The notes beneath the pieces are model-generated. The model ran no database searches. It worked only from the letters and a program-made list of their open reading frames with translations, and was not told the DNA's origin. A stretch of 33,467 nucleotides of DNA. It comes from Acetobacteraceae bacterium. GTDB taxonomy: Bacteria > Pseudomonadota > Alphaproteobacteria > Acetobacterales > Acetobacteraceae. The stretch is from positions 1 through 33,467 of the forward strand of contig DAHUXX010000031.1 of NCBI GenBank assembly GCA_027306955.1, given 5' to 3'. The position numbers were made by a program, and so were the translations under genes. Shown here piece by piece: positions 24,609-31,954 of the stretch. The stretch's first letter is position 1, and every line of letters starts with the position of its first letter.

Positions 24609-25265
24609 TCAGGCAGACAGTTTCATCTCCGCCACGTCGTCCGGCACGATCAGGCGGGCCTCGGTTGCCGCCAGGATCTGCTCGACGCCGATGCCTGGGG
24701 CGCGTTCCCTGAGTTCCAGGCCGCGTTCCGTGGGCGCAATCACCGCCATGTCCGTGACGAGGAGATCGACGCGGCGCACCGAGGTGAGTGGCAGCGAGCA
24801 GCGGCGCACGATCTTGGGCTCGCCCTTGGCAGCGTGGGTCATCGCGACGATGACGCGCCGCGCGCCGGTGACCAGGTCCATCGCACCGCCCATTCCGGGA
24901 ATCATCCTGCCAGGGATGGTCCAGTTGGCGAGCTGGCCCCGCTCGTCCACCTGCAGCCCCCCCAGCACGGTGACGTCGAGATGGCCGCCACGGATCAGGC
25001 CGAAGGAAAAGCAGGAGTCGAAGCTCGCGGCCCCCGGAACCGCGCCGATGAAGCGTCCGCCGGCGTCCGAGAGGTATTCGTCTTCCGCGCCCTCCTCCGG
25101 CAGCGGTTCGACCCCGATGAGGCCGTTCTCCGTCTGGAACGACACGTCGAGACCGGGTGGCAGGTAGTGGCTGACAAGTGTTGGCAGCCCGATGCCGAGA
25201 TTGACCAGGCTGCCCTCGCGCAATTCCATCGCGATGCGACGCGCGATGAGTTCCTTAGCGTCCAT
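24609..25265 (-). CDS. 3-oxoacid-type CoA-transferase, beta subunit
   Basis: 218 residues, family I CoA-transferase B subunit (ScoB/AtoA/PcaJ type). The catalytic glutamate lies in SFQTENGLIGVEPLP (Glu46), followed by GGRFIGAVPGAASFDSCFSF and MIPGMGGAMDLVTGARRVIV. These subunits move CoA between acyl-CoA and a 3-oxoacid or acetate through a glutamyl-CoA intermediate; the exact substrate cannot be told. It overlaps the alpha subunit by 11 bases. It converges with the phn operon and probably shares a transcript with the alpha subunit gene, possibly also phnN. Confidence 0.93.
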   Translation of the reverse strand: MDAKELIARRIAMELREGSLVNLGIGLPTLVSHYLPPGLDVSFQTENGLIGVEPLPEEGAEDEYLSDAGGRFIGAVPGAASFDSCFSFGLIRGGHLDVTVLGGLQVDERGQLANWTIPGRMIPGMGGAMDLVTGARRVIVAMTHAAKGEPKIVRRCSLPLTSVRRVDLLVTDMAVIAPTERGLELRERAPGIGVEQILAATEARLIVPDDVAEMKLSA

Positions 25266-25920
25266 TGGCTGCGTCCCTGCGCAGGAGATGGTCGACCAGG
25301 GTGCCCGGTGTGATCACCTCGTCGGGCGGAATGACGCCCACCGGGACGATCTCGGCCGCCTCGGCGATGACGGTGCGGCCGGCCATCGCCATGATCGGGT
25401 TGAAGTTGCGCGCCGTCATCGCGTAGTCGAGGTTGCAACGATAGTCGGCGCGATGGGCCGCGATCAGCGCGAAATCGGCGGCGATCGGCAGGTCGAGCAG
25501 CCAGGTCCGCCCGTCGATCTCGATCGTGCGCTTGCCTTGGGCGACGGTGGTGCCGAGGCCGGTTGGCGTGAGCACGCCGCCGAGGCCGCTGCCAGCGGCG
25601 CGGATGCGCTCGGCAAGGGTGCCCTGGGGACAGAGCTCGACCGTCAGGTCGCCGGCGATGATCTGCTGCTGCGTCGTGGGGTTGGTGCCGATGTGGGAGG
25701 CGGTCAGGTTCGCAATCGCGCGCGCGTCGATCAGCTTGCCGATGCCAAAGCCTGGGCGCGCGGTGTCGTTGGCGATGACGGAGAGATTTCTGCGCCCCTG
25801 GCGCGCGAGTTCGCCGAGCAGACGGTGCGGTGAGCCGATGCCCATGAAGCCACCGATCAGCAGCGAGGCGCCATCCGGGATCAGCGCCACCGCGTCCTCG
25901 AGCGCGATCATCTTGTGCAT
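25255..25920 (-). CDS. 3-oxoacid-type CoA-transferase, alpha subunit
   Basis: 221 residues from the ATG at 25920 (MHKMIALEDAVALIPDGASL); an in-frame extension to 25998 lacks family similarity. ScoA/AtoD/PcaI signatures include LIGGFMGIGSPHRLL, VIANDTARPGFGIGKLI, TASHIGTNPTTQQQI, ELCPQGTLAERIRAAGSGLG and LTPTGLGT. It pairs with the beta subunit immediately downstream to form the active enzyme. phnN lies 74 bases upstream on the same strand, and an FNR/FixK-like box straddles the end of phnN. A metabolic link between phosphonate breakdown and CoA transfer is not evident; the linkage may be accidental. Confidence 0.93.
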   Translation of the reverse strand: MHKMIALEDAVALIPDGASLLIGGFMGIGSPHRLLGELARQGRRNLSVIANDTARPGFGIGKLIDARAIANLTASHIGTNPTTQQQIIAGDLTVELCPQGTLAERIRAAGSGLGGVLTPTGLGTTVAQGKRTIEIDGRTWLLDLPIAADFALIAAHRADYRCNLDYAMTARNFNPIMAMAGRTVIAEAAEIVPVGVIPPDEVITPGTLVDHLLRRDAANGR

Positions 25921-25984
25921 GGCGGCGTCCGCTTTCCGGCCTGTTGCGAGCGTTACCCGATGCGACCCGTGGGCGCGGGACGCA

Positions 25985-25998
25985 TTGACCTGGGTCAA
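25985..25998. promoter_or_regulatory. FNR/FixK-like inverted repeat upstream of the CoA-transferase genes
   Basis: TTGACC-TG-GGTCAA is a perfect 14-base inverted repeat fitting the TTGA-N6-TCAA consensus of CRP/FNR/FixK regulators. Its centre lies about 72 bases upstream of the alpha-subunit ATG, overlapping the phnN stop. A clear -10 at the class II spacing is lacking, so function is tentative. Confidence 0.4.
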
Positions 25999-26546
25999 CG
26001 CGCGCCGGCGACGTCCCTCAGCGCCGCGAGCACGGCGGCCACGCCCTCCCCCACTGTGGCGTCGTTTACGATCCGCACCGAGGTGATCCCCGGCGGCAAC
26101 GCGACCCGGCGCGCGAGTCGGGAAGCCTGGTCCGCCGCCCCTTCCCGTCCGCGCGCGGCGAGTCGGGCGGCGAGCACCTCGGGCGAGGCGGTGATCTCCA
26201 GCACCAGCACCGCGAAGCGGGCGGCAGCCTCGGCGACGACGGTGCGGCTCACGCTGGCGACGACGACGCGCCCGGCCGCCAGATCAGCCGCGATGGAGCC
26301 GGCAATGCCGTAGCCCAGGCCGTGCGTCTCCCACGCAAGCGCGTAGGTGGCGCGACTGGCGGCGAATTGCTCGTGCGTGAGCGGGATATGGTCCTCGCCA
26401 CCGGGATCCGCGGCGCGGGTGACCTCGCGGCGGGCGAAGATGAAACGCGCATCCCCCGCGAGCGCCTGGCGCGCCCCGGCCAACAACGTGTCCTTCCCTG
26501 CCCCCGAGGGGCCGACGACCAGCACCAGAATCCCTGCCCTGCCCAT
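25995..26546 (-). CDS. phnN: Ribose 1,5-bisphosphokinase PhnN
   Basis: 183 residues, guanylate-kinase-like P-loop enzyme that phosphorylates ribose 1,5-bisphosphate to PRPP, the salvage end of the C-P lyase pathway. Walker A is VVGPSGAGKDTLL (about residues 10-22). RFIFARREVTRAADPGGEDH, EQFAASRATYALAWETHGLG and GRVVVASVSRTVVAEA are typical PhnN blocks. The ATG at 26546 is followed directly by the Walker A strand, so longer upstream frames are rejected. Unusually it is detached from the phn operon, on the opposite strand about 1.4 kb beyond it, with CoA-transferase genes between. It is divergent from the gamma-glutamyltransferase gene. Confidence 0.94.
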   Translation of the reverse strand: MGRAGILVLVVGPSGAGKDTLLAGARQALAGDARFIFARREVTRAADPGGEDHIPLTHEQFAASRATYALAWETHGLGYGIAGSIAADLAAGRVVVASVSRTVVAEAAARFAVLVLEITASPEVLAARLAARGREGAADQASRLARRVALPPGITSVRIVNDATVGEGVAAVLAALRDVAGAR

Positions 26547-26664
26547 GGCCCCCTCTTGGCGCGTCACCAGGCCGCCGCCAAGGCGGATCAATCGCCGGGA
26601 TGTCGGGGCGGCTTTCGCGAACCGGGCGTTGGCCCTAGCTTGCGGCGAAACGTCGGAGAAAGAG

Positions 26665-28440
26665 ATGTTCACCACCCGCCCCGAGATCGCCGCAACGTTC
26701 GGCGCCGTCGCCACCACCCATTGGATCGCGAGCCAGACCGGCATGGCGGTGCTGGAGCGGGGCGGCAACGCAGCGGATGCGGCGGTCGCCGCGGCCTTCG
26801 TGCTGCATGTCGCGGAACCGCATCTGAACGGGCCGGGCGGCGACGCTCCGATCATCCTGCACGACGCGCGCGCGGGAACGCAGCACGTGATCTGCGGGCA
26901 GGGCGTGGCGCCCGGTGCGGCGACACCGGAACATTTCGCCTCGCTCGGGCTCGACCTGGTGCCGGGCACCGGGCTGCTGCCGGCCGTCGTGCCCGGCGCC
27001 TTCGATGCCTGGATGGTACTGCTGCGCGACTGGGGCACGATGGAGGTGGCGGACGTGCTGTCCTACGCCATCTACTACGCGCGACGCGGCATCCATATCG
27101 TCGCGCGCATCCCCGCCGCGATCGAATCGGTGCGGCCGCTCTTCGAGCAGTACTGGCCGAGCTCGGCCGCGGTGTTCCTGCCGCGTGGCGAAGTCCCCGC
27201 GGTGGGCAGCCTGTTCGCCCGTCCCGCTCTCGCCGACTGCTGGGAGAGGTTGTTGAAGGAATGCAACGGACCGACGCGCGAGGCGCGCATCGACGCCGCG
27301 CGACGCTGCTTCTACCGGGGGTTCGTCGCCGAGGAAGCGGGGAAATTCTATGCCGCGAACGAGCTGCTCGACTGCTCCGGGCGGCGGCACCGCGGGTTGC
27401 TCACGGCGGACGACATGGCGCGCTGGCAGGCGACGGTGGAGGACCCGGTCTCGCTCGATTACGCCGGCCACACGCTGCTGAAATGCGGTGCCTGGAGCCA
27501 GGGGCCGGTGTTTCTGCAGCTGCTGGCGCTGCTGCGCGGTATCGATATCGCGGCGATGGACCCGCTGGGCGCCGAGTTCGTCCACACCGTGGTCGAGGGG
27601 ATGAAGCTCGCCTTCGCCGACCGCGAGGCGTTCTACGGCGATCCGGATTTCGTGAAGGTGCCGCTGGGGACTCTGCTTTCCGAGGAATACAACGCCGCGC
27701 GGCGCAAGCTGATCGGCGAGGCCGCGAGCCATGCGCTGCGGCCGGGCAGCATCGAGGGGTTCTCCAGCGATCTCTCGCATCTCGCCCGCATCAAGCCGCC
27801 GGAGATCATGGCCGCGGGAACCGGCGAGCCGACGGTGGCGCGGCTCGGCTCGGTGGGCGGCGACACCTGCCACATCGACGTGATCGACCGCGATGGCAAC
27901 ATGGTGAGCGCGACCCCCTCGGGCGGCTGGCTGCATTCCTCGCCGGTGGTGCCGGAACTCGGATTCCCGCTGTCCACGCGCGGGCAGATCTTCTGGGCCG
28001 TTCCTGGGCTGCCGAACTCGATCGCGCCGCGCAAGCGCCCGCGCACCACGCTCTCGCCCAGCATGGCGCTGCGCGACGGGAAGGCATGGATGAGCTTCGG
28101 CACGCCGGGCGGCGACCAGCAGGACCAGTGGCAGCCGGTCTTCTACCTGCGCATGCTGCATCACCGCATGAACATCCAGGAATCGATCGATGCGCCCTCG
28201 TTCCATACCGAGCACTGGAACAACAGCTTCTGGCCACGGCTGGCGAAGCCCGGGCGCGTGGTGATCGAGGGCCGCTATCCGCCGGAGGTGCTGGCGGCAC
28301 TGAAGGCGCGCGGGCACGACGCCGAGATGGGCGCGGAATGGAGCGAGGGGCGGCTTTCGGCCGCGCGGCTCGAGGATGACGGGCAGATCTTCGCGGGCGC
28401 CAACCCGCGCGGCATGCCGGGCTATGCGGTAGGCCGATGA
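26665..28440 (+). CDS. Gamma-glutamyltransferase family protein
   Basis: 591 residues, Ntn-hydrolase of the GGT family. The predicted autoprocessing and nucleophile site is Thr401 in VGGDTCHIDVIDRDGNMVS (E. coli GGT Thr391). Large-subunit features include MAVLERGGNAADAAVAAAF, LNGPGGDAPIILHDA and PGAFDAWMVLLRDWG; the small subunit has TTLSPSMALRDGKAWMSFGT and PGGDQQDQWQPVFY. There is no signal peptide at the chosen ATG (GGAG six bases upstream), so this is probably a cytosolic member of the YwrD/acylase-like branch, and the substrate may not be glutathione. A serine hydrolase gene starts 10 bases after the stop on the same strand. Confidence 0.92.
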   Translation: MFTTRPEIAATFGAVATTHWIASQTGMAVLERGGNAADAAVAAAFVLHVAEPHLNGPGGDAPIILHDARAGTQHVICGQGVAPGAATPEHFASLGLDLVPGTGLLPAVVPGAFDAWMVLLRDWGTMEVADVLSYAIYYARRGIHIVARIPAAIESVRPLFEQYWPSSAAVFLPRGEVPAVGSLFARPALADCWERLLKECNGPTREARIDAARRCFYRGFVAEEAGKFYAANELLDCSGRRHRGLLTADDMARWQATVEDPVSLDYAGHTLLKCGAWSQGPVFLQLLALLRGIDIAAMDPLGAEFVHTVVEGMKLAFADREAFYGDPDFVKVPLGTLLSEEYNAARRKLIGEAASHALRPGSIEGFSSDLSHLARIKPPEIMAAGTGEPTVARLGSVGGDTCHIDVIDRDGNMVSATPSGGWLHSSPVVPELGFPLSTRGQIFWAVPGLPNSIAPRKRPRTTLSPSMALRDGKAWMSFGTPGGDQQDQWQPVFYLRMLHHRMNIQESIDAPSFHTEHWNNSFWPRLAKPGRVVIEGRYPPEVLAALKARGHDAEMGAEWSEGRLSAARLEDDGQIFAGANPRGMPGYAVGR

Positions 28441-28450
28441 AAGATTGGCG

Positions 28451-29560
28451 ATGACGGGTGCGCTGCGGGCGGCGCTGGACGCCGCCCGCGTGCCGGCGAT
28501 CGCGGGGTTCGTGGCACGGCACGAGGGCATGCTGTGGCAGGGTGCCGCCGGAGCAGCGACCACAGCAAGCCGCGCCTACCTGGCCTCGATGTCCAAGGCC
28601 GTGACCTCGGTGGCGGCGCTCGTGCTGGTCGAGCGAGGCCGACTCTCGCTCGACGAACCCGTGGGGCGCTGGGTGGAGGAACTCGCGGCACCGCTTGTGC
28701 TGGAGGGGTTCGACGATGCTGGGGGGCCGGTGCTGCGACCGGCGCGCGTCCCGATCACGCTCAGGCACCTGCTCACCCACACCGCGGGGTTCGGCTATCC
28801 GTTCTTCAACGAGCGCGTGCTGCGCTGGTCGCGGCTGCGCCCGCCGCGCCGGCCGGTCGCGCTGTTCGATGCCGGAACGCAATGGGAATACGGCGTCAAC
28901 ACCGATTGGGCCGCGAAGGTCGTGGCCGCTGCCTCCGGCCAGGCGTTCGAGGACAGCGTGCACGAGACCGTGCTGGCGCCGCTCGGCATGGCGGACACGG
29001 GCTATGACTTCCCGGACGCCCGGCTGGCCGTGCATGCACGCCAGCCGGACGGAAGCCTCGTTGCGGTGCCGCACGAGCCGCCGAAAAACCGCGAATTCTT
29101 CCAGGGCGGCGCGGGACTGTGCGGCACCGGGCCGGATTACTGCCGGTTCCTGCGCATGCTGCTGGGTGGCGGCGCGCTCGAGGGCGCGCGCGTGCTGCGT
29201 CCGGAGACGGTGGATCTGCTGTTCACCAACCAATTGCCCGATATGTCGCCGGGCCTCGTCGCGGGACCGATGCGACCGGTGCAGCCGGAGCTCACGCTCG
29301 CGACCGAGCTGTTTGCGGGCATGGACGCGGGCTGGAGCCTGGCCGGCGCGATCAACCCGGAGCCCTTGCCGACTGGGCGCGCCGCGGGGAGCCTCGGCTG
29401 GGCCGGCATCGCCAACACCTATTTCTGGGCCGACCGCAGTCGCGACCTCGCCGGCGTGCTGCTGATGCAGTTCTATCCGTTCGGCGATCCCGCGGCGCTG
29501 GCGGCACTGGCGGCGTTCGAGACGGCTGCGTACGCGGCGCTGGGCGCGCTTAAGGGCTAG
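28451..29560 (+). CDS. Beta-lactamase-fold (class C / EstB-like) serine hydrolase
   Basis: 369 residues. The SxxK motif is SMSK (Ser46-Lys49) in RAYLASMSKAVTSVAALVLV, and the YxN motif is YGVN (Tyr147-Asn150). LRHLLTHTAGFGY and GWAGIANTYFWAD supply the other family blocks; the third active-site motif is GWAG rather than KTG, as in esterase-type members such as EstB. No signal peptide is seen, so esterase or amidase activity in the cytosol is more likely than beta-lactam resistance. A TTG at 28445 is an alternative start. It forms a two-gene unit with the GGT-family gene, suggesting joint breakdown of an amide or ester compound. Its TAG overlaps the convergent gene's stop (CTAG). Confidence 0.92.
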   Translation: MTGALRAALDAARVPAIAGFVARHEGMLWQGAAGAATTASRAYLASMSKAVTSVAALVLVERGRLSLDEPVGRWVEELAAPLVLEGFDDAGGPVLRPARVPITLRHLLTHTAGFGYPFFNERVLRWSRLRPPRRPVALFDAGTQWEYGVNTDWAAKVVAAASGQAFEDSVHETVLAPLGMADTGYDFPDARLAVHARQPDGSLVAVPHEPPKNREFFQGGAGLCGTGPDYCRFLRMLLGGGALEGARVLRPETVDLLFTNQLPDMSPGLVAGPMRPVQPELTLATELFAGMDAGWSLAGAINPEPLPTGRAAGSLGWAGIANTYFWADRSRDLAGVLLMQFYPFGDPAALAALAAFETAAYAALGALKG

Positions 29561-30258
29561 CGGCAGGTGACCTGGGTCGGGTCGCCGGTCGGGCGCTTGC
29601 AGGAGCGCACGTGCTGCGGCAGGCGGATGCCGAGCGGCGGACGGTCGTAGCCATAGTCGCAGCTGAGGTAGTAGGCGTGGCCCGGCCAGTCATGCGGCGG
29701 CAGGTGCCATATGCCGTTGCGGTCCGGCATCAACGTGCCGTTCAGGGGCGGACCGTCATAGATGTGGGAGCTGACAAGCAGCCGCGCGCCATGAAACGTC
29801 GGGCAGGTGAACGGCGCGCTGCTGCCCGGCAACGGCGCCGGCCCGGTGCCCACGTAGATGCCGCTCTTCGGCACGATGCCGCCGGGCGCGATTGCCTGGG
29901 GTGGCGTGGTGCCTGGCAGCGGCAGCGGGTTGGTGCCCGTGTAGATGCCGGTTCTTGGTACGATCCCGCCGGGAGCGATGGATGGAGGTGCGCCGCTACC
30001 CCCCGCACCGGCGTCGCCACCGGTGCCCAGGCCCGGAAGCCCGAAGTCGGGAACACCCATGCCCGGAACGCCCGTTCCCGAGGCGCCCTGCCCCGGCAGG
30101 GCTGCGCCGGGAAGACTTGTGCCGGGAAGGCCTGTGCCCGGGAGGCTCGCGCCAGGGACACTGGTGCCGCCGAAGCTGGATGGCGGCGTGCTCGTCCCCT
30201 GGGCGAGCGCCGTCCCGCAGACCAGCAGCAACGCCGGCAGGAGCGCCAGCCACCTCAA
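29557..30258 (-). CDS. Secreted repeat-rich protein with cysteine-containing C-terminal domain, unknown function
   Basis: 233 residues from a TTG start that overlaps the otsA stop (TTGA, 30255-30258). A signal peptide (RWLALLPALLLVCGTALAQG) leads to low-complexity repeats of the type SLPGTGLPGTSLPGAALPG. Two copies of a longer unit follow, SIAPGGIVPRTGIYTGT and AIAPGGIVPKSGIYVGT, each ending in PLPG. The C-terminal domain has FTCPTFHGARLLVSSHIYDG, YYLSCDYGYDR and two more cysteines near the end, probably disulphide-bonded outside the cytosol. I do not recognise the family. Translational coupling to otsA suggests a co-expressed envelope or stress protein, but this is inference. The start codon call depends on the overlap and the signal peptide. 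Confidence 0.75.
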   Translation of the reverse strand: MRWLALLPALLLVCGTALAQGTSTPPSSFGGTSVPGASLPGTGLPGTSLPGAALPGQGASGTGVPGMGVPDFGLPGLGTGGDAGAGGSGAPPSIAPGGIVPRTGIYTGTNPLPLPGTTPPQAIAPGGIVPKSGIYVGTGPAPLPGSSAPFTCPTFHGARLLVSSHIYDGPPLNGTLMPDRNGIWHLPPHDWPGHAYYLSCDYGYDRPPLGIRLPQHVRSCKRPTGDPTQVTCR

Positions 30259-31772
30259 TGCAGGATCCGCCCCTCGCTGCCGGTGGCCAGCATATCGTGC
30301 TCGAGGCCCGGACCTTCGAGATGGGGACCTTCGAGATGGGGACTTTCCAGATGGGGGCGATCGAGAGAACGGCGCTCCTCCGGCTTCGCCGCGCCGTGCG
30401 CAACAGCGCGCAACAGGCTGGCGACGAAGCTCCGGCCCCAAAGTGCCGGCGAACGGTTCTCGATCGCCGCCCAGAGCGCCCGCCAGCGCGCCTGGCGCTC
30501 GCTGCGCGCCATGGTCAACGCGGCTTCCATCGCGTCGGCCATATCGTCGGGATCGTGCGGGTTGACCAGCAGCGCGGCCTCCAGCTGGCGCGCGGCGCCG
30601 GCGAAGCGCGACAGCACCAGCACGCCGGGATCGGCCGGGTCCTGCGCGGCGACATATTCCTTGGCGACCAGGTTCATGCCGTCGCGCAGCGGCGTGACCA
30701 GGCCGACGCGGGCGATCCGCATGTACCCCGCGATCTGCGCGCGTTCGGCCGCGCGGCTGACGATGCGCAGCGGCTGCCATTCCGCGGTGCCGAGCCCGGC
30801 GTTGATGCTGCCGGCTTCTGCCTCTATCGCCGCGCGAAGGTTGCGGTAGCTGCCGACGTCCTTGCGTGACATGGCCGCGATCTGCAGGAAGGTCACGCGG
30901 CCGAGCAAGGCGGGATGGCGTTCGAACAGGCGGCGGAAGCCCTCCAGGCGCTGCATCAGCCCCTTTGTGGGATCGAGCCGGTCGATGCCGAGGATAAGGT
31001 CCTGGCCCGCGAGGCTCTCGCGCAGGCGCTGCGCCCCCGCCTCGTTCGCCATCGCCGCCGCGGTGCGCGCGAAGCTCTGTGCCGCGATCTCGACCGGGAA
31101 GACGCCGAGGCGGACGCGCCGCCCGCCGAAGGAAAGGCTGCCCGAGGCGAGCCGGACGGCGCCGGCGAGCTGCGTTGCGGCCGCCACGAAATTGCCCAGG
31201 TCGTTGTCGGTCTGGAAGCCGATCAGGTCGGCGGCGAGCATGTCGCGCACCAGGGCGGCGACTTCCGGCGCCTGCACCATCACATCGGGCGCGGCGAAGG
31301 GGACATGCAGGAAGAACCCGATCGGGTTCCTGACCCCCTTCGCGCGCAGGCACGCGGCCAGCGCCAGCAGGTGGTAGTCGTGCACCCAGATCAAATCGTC
31401 CGGCCGGATCAGCGGCATCAGCGAAGCCGCGAAACGCTCGTTGACCGCGCGGTAGCAGGCGGCGTCGCGCCGGTCGTAGCGCATCAGCTCCGGCAGCGTG
31501 TGGAACAGCGGCCACAGCACGCCGTTGGAGAAGTTGTTGTAGTAGCGGTCGTGCTCCTCGCGGGTGAGGTCGATGGTGGCATAGTCGACGCCGGCCTCGG
31601 TCTCGACCGCCGCGAGGGCGGCGCGGCCGCCCTCGGCGATGGCGCCGGACCAGCCGAACCAGAGGCCGCCGCGCTTCTCCATCATGCCGTCCAGCGCCAC
31701 GGCGAGCCCGCCGGCCTGCTGGCCGGCCGAGGGCACGGGCACGCGGTTCGAAACCACGACCAGGCGCGTCAT
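30255..31772 (-). CDS. otsA: Trehalose-6-phosphate synthase (GT20)
   Basis: 505 residues. OtsA joins UDP-glucose and glucose-6-phosphate to trehalose-6-phosphate for osmotic and desiccation protection. Key blocks are RLVVVSNRVPVPS, YYNNFSNGVLWPLFH, IWVHDYHLLALAACL, GFFLHVPFAAPDVM, LIGFQTDNDLGNF, ILGIDRLDPTKGLMQRLEGF and LVTPLRDGMNLVAKEYVAAQ. The ATG follows GGAGG closely (CCGGAGGATGAATG). The C-terminal tail after about residue 470 is extended with tandem HLE(S/G)P units encoded by a 15-base repeat. No otsB phosphatase is in the window. It is divergent from the M20 gene. Confidence 0.96.
   Translation of the reverse strand: MTRLVVVSNRVPVPSAGQQAGGLAVALDGMMEKRGGLWFGWSGAIAEGGRAALAAVETEAGVDYATIDLTREEHDRYYNNFSNGVLWPLFHTLPELMRYDRRDAACYRAVNERFAASLMPLIRPDDLIWVHDYHLLALAACLRAKGVRNPIGFFLHVPFAAPDVMVQAPEVAALVRDMLAADLIGFQTDNDLGNFVAAATQLAGAVRLASGSLSFGGRRVRLGVFPVEIAAQSFARTAAAMANEAGAQRLRESLAGQDLILGIDRLDPTKGLMQRLEGFRRLFERHPALLGRVTFLQIAAMSRKDVGSYRNLRAAIEAEAGSINAGLGTAEWQPLRIVSRAAERAQIAGYMRIARVGLVTPLRDGMNLVAKEYVAAQDPADPGVLVLSRFAGAARQLEAALLVNPHDPDDMADAMEAALTMARSERQARWRALWAAIENRSPALWGRSFVASLLRAVAHGAAKPEERRSLDRPHLESPHLEGPHLEGPGLEHDMLATGSEGRILH
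30310..30354. repeat. 15-base tandem repeat in the 3' end of otsA
   Basis: Three consecutive units related to GGACCTTCGAGATGG at 30310-30324, 30325-30339 (identical) and 30340-30354 (two changes), with a degenerate fourth unit following. In frame they encode (on the minus strand) repeated PHLEG/PHLES units near the OtsA C-terminus. Confidence 0.85.
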
Positions 31773-31904
31773 TCATCCTCCGGGGGAGTGTCGCAAGGCG
31801 CGGGAATCTCGCGCCGACTCGTGGCAAGAAAGCGGCAAAACTGGCGGGTTGGGGGTATTTCTTGCATGCGCGTCGCGAGTGGCGCGCGGGGCAGGAATGT
31901 CCCC

Positions 31905-31934
31905 CTGGCAAAGCCCGGACTGGCAAAGCCCGGA
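31905..31934. repeat. Two-copy 15-base tandem repeat upstream of the M20 gene
   Basis: CTGGCAAAGCCCGGA occurs twice without gap (31905-31919 and 31920-31934), ending 20 bases before the amidohydrolase ATG, in the 182-base divergent gap to otsA. No known operator was recognised in it. Confidence 0.85.
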
Positions 31935-31954
31935 CTTTGTGGGATGATGTTCTG

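Noticed and set aside
26322..28379. 685-residue plus-strand frame and 642-residue minus frame over the GGT-family gene
   Set aside because: Both are alternative frames of the GGT gene, with arginine-rich low-complexity translations and no recognisable motifs.
31862..31954. Upstream extension of the M20 amidohydrolase to 31862
   Set aside because: The extra residues cover the 15-base tandem repeat and lie outside the family alignment; the ATG at 31955 matches the usual N-terminus.
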